Shown here: in pieces, positions 25,636 to 33,359 of the stretch
Position numbering within the stretch: the first letter of the stretch is position 1
Layout: every line of letters begins with the position of its first letter
Assembly (NCBI RefSeq): GCF_030816115.1
Contig: NZ_JAUSXQ010000001.1
Span: forward strand, 496,001 to 560,000
DNA length: 64,000 nt
Source: Chryseobacterium sp. W4I1
Lineage (GTDB): Bacteria > Bacteroidota > Bacteroidia > Flavobacteriales > Weeksellaceae
Reading direction: 5' to 3'
Notes under the pieces: generated by a model
What the model saw: only the letters and a program-made list of their open reading frames with translations
Told to the model about the DNA's origin: nothing
Database searches by the model: none
Translations under genes and position numbers: made by a program

Positions 25636-26355
25636 ATGAAGAAACGTTTATTCATATCGGTATTCATATTTTCATTAATTGGAATACTACACGGACAGGA
25701 AATTAACAGTCTCCGTTTTGAAAATATAATAAAAAGCCTGAAGCTTGATAAAACCAAAATCAAAGAAGAATTCTGCGCAGAAAAGAAAATGCCGAATGCC
25801 GAAGATTCTTATATTGCTGTACTGCCAATCCTGCAGGGCAAGGAAGAAGAGGATTTTTTTGTGGTCCGGAATTATATTGTCATTACCGACGAAAATGGTG
25901 TGATCAAAAACCAATATTTTGATCCTGTGGAAATCACTTCCGATGCTGTGATGCTGAGAAGTGTAAGCATAGACACAGGTCTATATAATATCAGCAGTGA
26001 TACCCGGGCTTTTGGTATCAACATAAGTGTTGCCAACGGCAGCCAGCCCAATCCATATTCTTCAGAAACGGTCTCTTTGTATTATCCAACAGGAAAAACG
26101 CTTAAAAAGGTTTTAAATATGTTTGAATTAAATACTCATGGCGGTGAATGGGATACCCGGTGTACAGGTGAATTCCGAGATGATCATTCCGTGATTATAA
26201 TGGATAAAACAAAAACCAGCAATTTCACAGACCTGAAAATAAAAACCATATCTGAAGAAACAGAAAGCAAAGAAGTAAACGGAGATTGTAAAGAAAATAA
26301 AACTTCAAAAACCTCCTATAGGATTTTAAAATTTAAAAACGGAAAATACCAGTAA
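25636..26355 (+). CDS. secreted protein inside LytS/LytTR operon, unknown function
   Basis: 239 residues with a signal peptide (MKKRLFISVFIFSLIGILHG). The mature protein alternates beta-like stretches (YIAVLPILQ, FFVVRNYIVITDENG, SDAVMLRSVSIDTGLYNI) and has three Cys (CAEKK, RCTGE, GDCKEN). No family recognised. It starts 11 bases after the sensor kinase gene and is followed 39 bases later by the LytTR regulator. Its place between kinase and regulator suggests an accessory sensor or a sensed protein, which is inference from context only. Confidence 0.75.
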   Translation: MKKRLFISVFIFSLIGILHGQEINSLRFENIIKSLKLDKTKIKEEFCAEKKMPNAEDSYIAVLPILQGKEEEDFFVVRNYIVITDENGVIKNQYFDPVEITSDAVMLRSVSIDTGLYNISSDTRAFGINISVANGSQPNPYSSETVSLYYPTGKTLKKVLNMFELNTHGGEWDTRCTGEFRDDHSVIIMDKTKTSNFTDLKIKTISEETESKEVNGDCKENKTSKTSYRILKFKNGKYQ

Positions 26356-26394
26356 AACCGGGCTCGATCTAACCTATTACCTAATCCCAATCTC

Positions 26395-27129
26395 ATGAAA
26401 ATAAAATCTGTAATCGTAGACGATGAGCTTATTGCTAGAGAAGTTCTCAGAAATTACATCACCAAATACTGTCCTCAGGTAGAAATAGTGGGCGAAGCAG
26501 AAAATATCAAAGAAGCTGTTCCTTTGATCGCTGAAAAGCAGCCGCAACTTGTTTTCCTGGATGTGGAAATGCCTTTCGGAAATGCCTTTGATGTATTGGA
26601 GGCGACCAAAGAATTTTCCTATGAAACAATCTTTATCACGGCTTTTTCTCAATATTCACTGCAGGCGCTTAATAAATCAGCAAGTTATTATATTTTAAAA
26701 CCCATTGATATCCAGGAGCTTATTCTGGCGGTCAATAAAGTAGCAGAAAGCCTGGAAAAGAAAGAAGAACTCAACCGTAATAAAATTCTCCTCGAAAATT
26801 TAAAGTTAAAATCTGAAAAACAACAGCTTATCCTGCCTACACTACAGGGATTTGACGTGGTAAAAACTGAAGATATCCTAAGATTGCAGGCAGACGGAAA
26901 TTTTACACAGGTTTATCTTACAGACGGTTCAAAAAAGATGGTGTGCCGTTTTCTGAAGCATTTTGATGACCTGCTGGAAAATCCTTTTGTACGGGTTCAC
27001 CGTTCCCATATCATCAATTCAGGGTTTGTAAAATCTTACCATAAAAGCGGAACCATTATGCTTTCCGATGATACGGAAATTGAGGTTTCAGGTAGTTTTA
27101 AAGATAATTTCCTGAAAGTCTTTTCTTAG
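26395..27129 (+). CDS. LytTR-family response regulator
   Basis: 244 residues. The receiver domain has IVDDELIAREVLRNYI and the phospho-acceptor Asp in LVFLDVEMPFGNAF (near 58). The LytTR DNA-binding domain occupies about 145-244: LPTLQGFDVVKTEDILRLQADGNFTQVYL, FLKHFDDLLENPFVRVHRSHIIN and the final VSGSFKDNFLKVF. LytTR proteins bind two short direct repeats spaced about one helical double turn (21-22 bp start to start), which is what the three copies at 22796, 23624 and 23757 show. Confidence 0.95.
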   Translation: MKIKSVIVDDELIAREVLRNYITKYCPQVEIVGEAENIKEAVPLIAEKQPQLVFLDVEMPFGNAFDVLEATKEFSYETIFITAFSQYSLQALNKSASYYILKPIDIQELILAVNKVAESLEKKEELNRNKILLENLKLKSEKQQLILPTLQGFDVVKTEDILRLQADGNFTQVYLTDGSKKMVCRFLKHFDDLLENPFVRVHRSHIINSGFVKSYHKSGTIMLSDDTEIEVSGSFKDNFLKVFS

Positions 27130-27200
27130 AATTTATTGTTCATTAATAACTAAAAGGCACCATTTTTGAAGTTTTCAGGGCAATCACAAAATATTTACTT

Positions 27201-27740
27201 ATGAAAACTCTTCAGAAAATTGCTATCCCCGTCACATTAGGTGTTTTAGGTTTTATGATATTTAATTCCTGCTCAACGGGAATTCCGAAAGGAGCAGTAG
27301 CCGTCAACAATTTTGATGTTAAAAAATACCTTGGAAGATGGTATGAAATTGCCCGTTTCGATTATAGATTCGAGAAAAATATGGACAATGTCACTGCCGA
27401 ATATTCTGAAAACCCTGATGGTACCATTCGGGTAGATAATAAAGGCTATGATTATATAAAAAAAGAGCACAAAGAATCTATTGGAGAAGCCAGATTTGTA
27501 AAAGACAAAACAGAAGCCCGTCTCAAAGTTTCATTTTTCAAACCAATCTGGGCCGGCTACAATGTTATTGATATCGATGAAGACTATCAGTATGCGTTGG
27601 TTGCAGGAAGCAGCTTAAAATATTTATGGATTCTATCAAGAACGCCATCTATTCCGGATAGTATTAAGCAGCGATTCATTGAAAAAGCAAAAAAAATAGG
27701 TTATAATACAGATGAATTGATCTGGGTGAAACATAATTAG
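27201..27740 (+). CDS. blc: bacterial lipocalin, outer-membrane lipoprotein
   Basis: 179 residues. The signal peptide ends FNSC (lipobox, Cys at about 25). Lipocalin landmarks are complete: GxW in KKYLGRWYEIARFD, the DNVTAEYS strand, and the TDxxY-equivalent region YQYALVAGSSLKYLWILSRTPSI. Bacterial Blc binds fatty acids or lysophospholipids at the outer membrane and is induced under membrane stress. It follows the LytS/LytTR operon after 71 bases, but no copy of the operator was seen before it. Confidence 0.92.
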   Translation: MKTLQKIAIPVTLGVLGFMIFNSCSTGIPKGAVAVNNFDVKKYLGRWYEIARFDYRFEKNMDNVTAEYSENPDGTIRVDNKGYDYIKKEHKESIGEARFVKDKTEARLKVSFFKPIWAGYNVIDIDEDYQYALVAGSSLKYLWILSRTPSIPDSIKQRFIEKAKKIGYNTDELIWVKHN

Positions 27741-27806
27741 AGTTGACGGTCAAGAGCCAATAATCAAGATTTTAGATGTAAGATATCAGATATCAGGCAA
27801 TTATTA

Positions 27807-27835
27807 CTGGTGGCTTCGGAAGCTTCAGCCACCGG
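27807..27835. other. hairpin in lipocalin-27956 intergenic space
   Basis: A nine-base stem (27807-27815 with 27827-27835) with an eleven-base loop. There is no T tract on either strand close by, but it lies between two convergent genes and may act as a transcription end or RNA stabiliser. Confidence 0.4.
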
Positions 27836-27955
27836 ATATTGCCCATTAGTGCATATTTCCATGTCAGGTTTTTGACTATAATATGATTCTTAGCTACTGC
27901 CAACAAGCAATTTTTCTTTCACACATATACTTAAACCCCTCCAGATTTCCGATAC

Positions 27956-28429
27956 TTAAACTCTGGCAAACTCCTTCCATTCCTCAAAACGCTGATCAAT
28001 TAGCAGTTTTATCAGGTCATAGTTTTCATAGGTATCTTCTACATGGTAGAAAGATTCGTATTCAAAATCATTTTCTTCTGCTTTCCTGTCGAAAGTTTCA
28101 GAATAATCATCTGCAAACGATTTGAATTTTTTTCCAAATGCAGTATCATCGTTGTAATAAGCCTGTGCAAAGCCGTTACTGAGATCATTAAGATCATGCT
28201 CACTGAACTTTTCATCACACACTTCTATTAGGAATTCACCTCCTGTCATCTCGCGTCTTTTCACCCTTTGGATTTCATCTGTAGAATCTTCCATTAATTC
28301 ATCCGAAATCAGATCATTGTTGATACACCATGCCAGAAACATTCCGATATGGGTTGCTGCATTTTCATCAGGTAAATTTTCCGGATATTCTCCGCCATAG
28401 TGCCAGGAAGCATCATCATATTTTGCCAT
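27956..28429 (-). CDS. conserved cytosolic protein, unknown function
   Basis: 157 residues, acidic, without signal peptide or membrane helix. It starts MAKYDDASWHYGGEYPENLPDENAATHIGMFLAW, an N-terminus I recognise as a conserved one in uncharacterised bacterial proteins, some of them close to toxin/immunity loci. The rest is Asp/Glu- and Phe/Tyr-rich and mostly helical. There is no toxin gene beside it here. It is divergent from cinA and has a TATCTTTG box 33 bases upstream. Function unknown. Confidence 0.75.
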   Translation of the reverse strand: MAKYDDASWHYGGEYPENLPDENAATHIGMFLAWCINNDLISDELMEDSTDEIQRVKRREMTGGEFLIEVCDEKFSEHDLNDLSNGFAQAYYNDDTAFGKKFKSFADDYSETFDRKAEENDFEYESFYHVEDTYENYDLIKLLIDQRFEEWKEFARV

Positions 28430-28462
28430 CGCCTAATAATTATAGTTTTAAACAGTATCAGC

Positions 28463-28470
28463 CAAAGATA
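28463..28470 (-). promoter_or_regulatory. -7 box before gene 27956-28429
   Basis: TATCTTTG on the minus strand, 33 bases from the ATG; no good -33 TTG. Confidence 0.5.
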
Positions 28471-28546
28471 GAAAAAATCATTTTATGTTGTCGCAGCCGC
28501 AGATTTTCCCGTCATTTGCAGGAGATTTTCTTTTAAGAATTTATAT

Positions 28547-29797
28547 ATGGAAAAAGCTGTTCTGATTACTATCGGTGATGAAATCCTTTCCGGAAACACC
28601 GTTGATACCAATTCTAATTTTATTGCCACAGAACTTAAGAATATAGGCATACAGGTTACCCAGATTTTCACCATTTCAGACGAAATTGATACCATTAAAA
28701 ATACCTTAAAAGCTGCTTTTGAGCTTGGAGACCTCATCATAACAACAGGCGGATTGGGTCCGACAAGGGATGATAAAACCAAAAAAGCACTGGCAGAATA
28801 CTTCAATGATGAAATTGCATTGGATGAGGTGACTTTTAATCATCTTAAAAATTATATGGAGAAAAGGGGAAGGGCTGATATTCTTGAAAGAAATAGAGAA
28901 CAGGCCTTTGTTCCTACAAAATCTGTTGTTTTTCAGAATCATTTCGGAACCGCGCCATGCATGATGATGGAGCAGGACGGAAAATTGAGTTTCAGTCTTC
29001 CCGGCGTTCCCTACGAAGTAAAACCGCTCATCAGAGACCAGATTGTTCCTTATCTAAAAGAAAAATTCAATCTGTATTATATCTATACCAGAATTGTTTC
29101 TGTGGTGGGAATTCCTGAAAGTATTCTTGCAGATATGATTGAAGACTGGGAGTTGGCGCTTCCGGAAAACCTGGCGCTTTCTTATCTTCCGGTGGGAACA
29201 CGGGTTAAATTGAGATTAACGGCTTCAGGAGATAATGAAGCTGCCCTGAAGCTGCAGGCAGAAGAAGAGATCCAGAAACTCCTTCCTATAGTAGGTGATC
29301 ACGTTATTGCTGTTTCAGAAGACAAAATAGAAAAGATCTTATCAGAGATCCTTACGGAAAGAAACCTGACGATTTCAACAGCAGAAAGCTGTACTGGAGG
29401 AGAGCTTGCAAAAATGATCACATCCACTGCCGGAAGCTCAAAATATTTTATAGGAGGTATTGTACCTTATGCCACAGAAAAGAAAATAGAGATTTTAAAG
29501 ATTTCAAAAGAAACGGTAGACGAGTTTACTGTAGTAAGTGAGCAGGTGGCAAGTGAAATGGCAGAAGGCTGTCAGAAATTATTTGGTACAGACATTTCGC
29601 TCTCTACAACAGGTGTTGCTGGGCCGGGAAGAGGAGAGGATGGCCATGATGTAGGAACTGTTTTCTATAGCATTCGCATCAAGGACCAGGCGGTGACTTC
29701 AAAACTATACCTGCCACATCTGGACAGACTGGATTTCATGAATTTTGTTTCCCAGAAAATAATTCAGGATCTGATAGGACTTCTTATAAACAATTAA
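28547..29797 (+). CDS. cinA: CinA family competence/damage-inducible protein
   Basis: 416 residues with both CinA parts. The N-terminal MoCF-like domain (1-170) has IGDEILSGNTVDTNSNFIATEL and TTGGLGPTRDDKTK. The C-terminal nicotinamide-mononucleotide deamidase domain (about 255-410) has STAESCTGGELAKMITSTAGSSKYFIGGIVPYA and GVAGPGRGEDGHDVGTVF. The C-terminal domain hydrolyses NMN to nicotinate mononucleotide in NAD recycling; the N-terminal domain is linked to ADP-ribose pyrophosphatase activity. The gene stands alone. Confidence 0.95.
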   Translation: MEKAVLITIGDEILSGNTVDTNSNFIATELKNIGIQVTQIFTISDEIDTIKNTLKAAFELGDLIITTGGLGPTRDDKTKKALAEYFNDEIALDEVTFNHLKNYMEKRGRADILERNREQAFVPTKSVVFQNHFGTAPCMMMEQDGKLSFSLPGVPYEVKPLIRDQIVPYLKEKFNLYYIYTRIVSVVGIPESILADMIEDWELALPENLALSYLPVGTRVKLRLTASGDNEAALKLQAEEEIQKLLPIVGDHVIAVSEDKIEKILSEILTERNLTISTAESCTGGELAKMITSTAGSSKYFIGGIVPYATEKKIEILKISKETVDEFTVVSEQVASEMAEGCQKLFGTDISLSTTGVAGPGRGEDGHDVGTVFYSIRIKDQAVTSKLYLPHLDRLDFMNFVSQKIIQDLIGLLINN

Positions 29798-29883
29798 TTA
29801 CCAGCTTGTTTTTTTAATTTTATTTTAATTAAAATTGGTGTTGTTTTTCACACTTTTTGAGATCATCCTATAAATTTCATAAA

Positions 29884-32800
29884 GTGGAAAGTTCAAAACA
29901 GATTTTTCAAACCAACAATAAAAAACGCTGGAGAAGCGTACAGTGGGGAAGCCGTATTTTCATTTTCGTTGCCGTATTGCTGATCCTGGCTTTAGGGCTG
30001 ATGATGAAAATGGAAAAAAGCCCAAAAATTCCTTTCAAAGAAGACTATAAAGCAGTAATTACCGCTAACAAACCTTATCTTCAGGAGAATAAAATATCTA
30101 AAGAATATAAAGGCTTCAGGAGTTTTATTTCTGAAAAAACAATGCACACCAGTCTTGCTAAAATTCAGCAGGCAAGAGCAGAAAGACTCAAAAATCAAAA
30201 CAAAAACTGGTCCCAGTTTCCCGGCGGAATCCGCTCCGCATTCTATGTAGCCTGGGATCCGCAATCCCTGATGTCTCTGAAAAGAAATATCAGACACATC
30301 AACCTTGTTTTTCCGGAATGGTTTTTCCTCGATCCCAAAACAGGAGATCTGAAGACCAATATAGATCCGGAAGGTTATAAAATAATCAAAAGAACAGGAG
30401 TGGCTGCCATGCCGATTTTAAGTAATAATTCCGACCGGGAGTTCCGTTCTGAAGGACTGGGGAAAGTCCTCAAAGATCCTCAGAAAAGAACGAAACTTAT
30501 TCAAAAACTGACACAGCAATGCAAGAAATTTCATTTTAAAGGAATCAATATTGACTTTGAAGATATGAACCTGGATTCTGATGAATATCTTATTGCCTTT
30601 ATGAAGGAGCTTTCGGAAACTTTCAAACAGAACAAACTGCTGGTTACCATGGATATCATGACAGATAATGATGACTATAATATCCAGAAACTGAATCCCT
30701 ATGTAAATTACTTCATCCTGATGGCTTATGATGAATATGCTGCAGACAGTGATGCGGGACCCGTTTCTTCACAAAAATGGATCGAAGCACAAACTGAAAA
30801 AATTCTTCAGAAAACCACTCCTGAAAAAATCATTCTCGGACTGGGGGCGTACGGCTACGACTGGAGCACAAATAAAGATGACAATAGTTCTGTTACCTAT
30901 ATGCAAGCCATTACAAAAGCCAGTGCAAGTAAGGCCGTGATTAATTTCGATGATAATACATTCAATTTAAATTATTCCTACACTGACTCTAAAAAAAATA
31001 CCCATACGGTATTTTTCAACGATGCGGCATCCATTTTCAATACCATGCGTTTTTCCTCTGAATATCCGCTGGCAGGAACTGCCGTTTGGAGGCTGGGAAG
31101 TGAAGACAGCAGAATCTGGAATTTCTATGATAAAGACCTGACCTCTGCCGGTATGTCTAAGCTTAACTTAAAAATACTAGAAAATGTAAAAGGCCAGACC
31201 ATGGTAGATTATATTGGAGACGGAGAGGTTTTGGATGTGTTAAATACCCCGCATGACGGAAAGATTGCATTGGAAATAGATTCTAAAGAAAAAATAATTA
31301 CGGACGAAAATTATATCACGTATCCAAGTTCTTATGAAGTGAAAAAATACGGTGAGGCTCCTCAAAAAAATCTGGTTCTGACTTTTGATGATGGTCCGGA
31401 CGAAACGTACACACCACAGATTTTAGATGTTCTGTCAAAATACCATGTCCCTGCTGCCTTTTTCCTTGTCGGACTCAATGCTGAAAGAAATCTTCCGCTG
31501 GTTAAAAGAATTTACCGGGAAGGCCATGAAATCGGGAATCATACTTTCACCCATGAAAATGTAGCTAAAGTAAGCCCGGAAAGAGCATTGCTGGAAATGA
31601 AGCTGACAAGGCTTCTCATAGAATGCGTTACAGGGCATAGTACCATTCTGTTCAGAGCACCTTATAACGCAGACTCTGAACCTACCACTTCTGAGGAGAT
31701 CATTCCCGTAGCATTGGCAAGACAGCAGAATTATCTGGACATAGGAGAAAGTATAGATCCTGAAGACTGGCAGCCCGGAATAAAAGCAGATGAAATCATA
31801 AAACGCGTCATGGCAGGAATCAAACAGGAGCGTGGAAATATCATACTTCTGCATGATGCAGGCGGAGATACCAGAGAAGAAACTGTAAAAGCTCTTAAAA
31901 TCCTGATACCAACACTGCAGAAACAAGGCTATCATTTCACGAATCTTGCCAGTATTCTGCATAAAAGCAAAAACGTGCTGATGCCGGAAGTGCCTAAAAC
32001 AAGATCCTATTATATTATGCAGCTCAATCTGGTTCTGGCAACCGTAGTTTATGGAATAAGTCATTTTTTAGTCGCACTTTTCTCCATATTTATTGGGCTG
32101 GGCCTCATAAGACTGCTGTTTATGATGTATTGGGCTTTTAAAGAAAGAAAAAAAGAAAAAACATTAGGGAATTTCCCTGTTTTGGAATCTTATCCCAAAG
32201 TATCCATCATTGTTCCTGCTTATAACGAAGAAGTGAATATTATTTCTTCCCTGAGTAATTTATTGAAACAAACCTATCCGAATTTTGATATCATCATGGT
32301 GGATGATGGAAGTAAGGATTCAACCTTTGAAAAAGCAAAAGAAGAATTTCCAAACCATCCGAAGCTGAAAATCTTCACGAAATCAAACGGTGGAAAAGCA
32401 ACAGCCCTGAACTTTGGGATATCCCAAACCGATGCAGAATATGTAGTCTGTATTGACGCAGATACCCAGCTTCAGCATGATGCCGTAAAATATCTTATCG
32501 CAAGGTTTTTAAATGCAGATCCCGAAGAAAAAATAGCAGCAGTGGCAGGCAATGTAAAAGTAGGAAACACTGTAAACTGGATCACCAGATGGCAGTCTAT
32601 AGAATATACCACCAGTCAGAATTTCGACAGGTTAGCGTATGCCCATATCAATGCGATCACTGTGATTCCGGGTGCGATTGGGGCATTTAAAAAATCAGTG
32701 ATCATCGAAGAAGGAGGATATTCCACCGATACATTGGCAGAAGACTGTGATATTACAGTAAAGATTTTAAAAGCAGGATACACCGTTGCCAATGAAAACA

Positions 32801-33282
32801 GGGCAGTTGCTGTGACCGAAGCTCCGGAAAGTATAAAACAGTTTTTAAAACAACGATTCCGCTGGACGTATGGAATTATGCAGATGTTCTGGAAACAGCA
32901 CCAGACATTCCTCAATCCAAAATATAAAGGACTTGGACTTTGGGCAATGCCGAATATCTTACTTTTTCAATACATTATTCCATTCTTTTCACCTTTGGCA
33001 GATCTCATCATGTTCTTTGGAATTTTATCAGGAAATGGCGGAAAAATATTTACTTATTATCTGATCTTTCTTTTAGTAGATGCATCTCTCGCTCTTGCAG
33101 CTTTTATTATGCAGCGGGAGAAATTAACGAATCTGCTTTATGTAATTCCACAGCGGTTCGGGTACAGATGGCTTATGTATATCGTACTTTTCAGAAGCCT
33201 AAGAAAGGCCCTGAAAGGGGAAATGCAGTCCTGGGGATTTTTAAAAAGAACCGGTAATGTAAAAGAAATAGCGACGTCTTAA
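29884..33282 (+). CDS. GH18-like / NodB deacetylase / GT2 glycosyltransferase fusion
   Basis: 1132 residues from GTG 29884 (a TTG at 29857 would add nine). A membrane helix at about 23-43 is followed by a GH18-type domain (about 100-420) with KGINIDFEDM as the DxE catalytic strand. The polysaccharide deacetylase domain (about 490-690) shows TFDDGPDETYTP, HEIGNHTFTH and LHDAGG. After two membrane helices near 705-740, a GT2 domain has IIVPAYNEEVNI, VDDGSKDST, DADTQ, AEDCDIT and QRFRWTYG, and then three or more C-terminal helices. The GT2 part resembles chitin/poly-GlcNAc/hyaluronan synthases. One polypeptide may polymerise, deacetylate and trim an exopolysaccharide at the envelope. Confidence 0.9.
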   Translation: MESSKQIFQTNNKKRWRSVQWGSRIFIFVAVLLILALGLMMKMEKSPKIPFKEDYKAVITANKPYLQENKISKEYKGFRSFISEKTMHTSLAKIQQARAERLKNQNKNWSQFPGGIRSAFYVAWDPQSLMSLKRNIRHINLVFPEWFFLDPKTGDLKTNIDPEGYKIIKRTGVAAMPILSNNSDREFRSEGLGKVLKDPQKRTKLIQKLTQQCKKFHFKGINIDFEDMNLDSDEYLIAFMKELSETFKQNKLLVTMDIMTDNDDYNIQKLNPYVNYFILMAYDEYAADSDAGPVSSQKWIEAQTEKILQKTTPEKIILGLGAYGYDWSTNKDDNSSVTYMQAITKASASKAVINFDDNTFNLNYSYTDSKKNTHTVFFNDAASIFNTMRFSSEYPLAGTAVWRLGSEDSRIWNFYDKDLTSAGMSKLNLKILENVKGQTMVDYIGDGEVLDVLNTPHDGKIALEIDSKEKIITDENYITYPSSYEVKKYGEAPQKNLVLTFDDGPDETYTPQILDVLSKYHVPAAFFLVGLNAERNLPLVKRIYREGHEIGNHTFTHENVAKVSPERALLEMKLTRLLIECVTGHSTILFRAPYNADSEPTTSEEIIPVALARQQNYLDIGESIDPEDWQPGIKADEIIKRVMAGIKQERGNIILLHDAGGDTREETVKALKILIPTLQKQGYHFTNLASILHKSKNVLMPEVPKTRSYYIMQLNLVLATVVYGISHFLVALFSIFIGLGLIRLLFMMYWAFKERKKEKTLGNFPVLESYPKVSIIVPAYNEEVNIISSLSNLLKQTYPNFDIIMVDDGSKDSTFEKAKEEFPNHPKLKIFTKSNGGKATALNFGISQTDAEYVVCIDADTQLQHDAVKYLIARFLNADPEEKIAAVAGNVKVGNTVNWITRWQSIEYTTSQNFDRLAYAHINAITVIPGAIGAFKKSVIIEEGGYSTDTLAEDCDITVKILKAGYTVANENRAVAVTEAPESIKQFLKQRFRWTYGIMQMFWKQHQTFLNPKYKGLGLWAMPNILLFQYIIPFFSPLADLIMFFGILSGNGGKIFTYYLIFLLVDASLALAAFIMQREKLTNLLYVIPQRFGYRWLMYIVLFRSLRKALKGEMQSWGFLKRTGNVKEIATS

Positions 33283-33318
33283 TTTTTGTTTAAATTTGTT
33301 TACAGAAAAAGTAACAAA

Positions 33319-33351
33319 TTGTTAAAACAATAGACATATACAATAAATTTG
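33319..33351 (+). promoter_or_regulatory. promoter of first M13 peptidase gene
   Basis: TTG at 33319-33321, 22 bases, TAAATTTG at 33344-33351. The ATG at 33360 begins eight bases after the box, so the leader is only a few bases or none. Confidence 0.65.
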
Positions 33352-33359
33352 CTATCATA

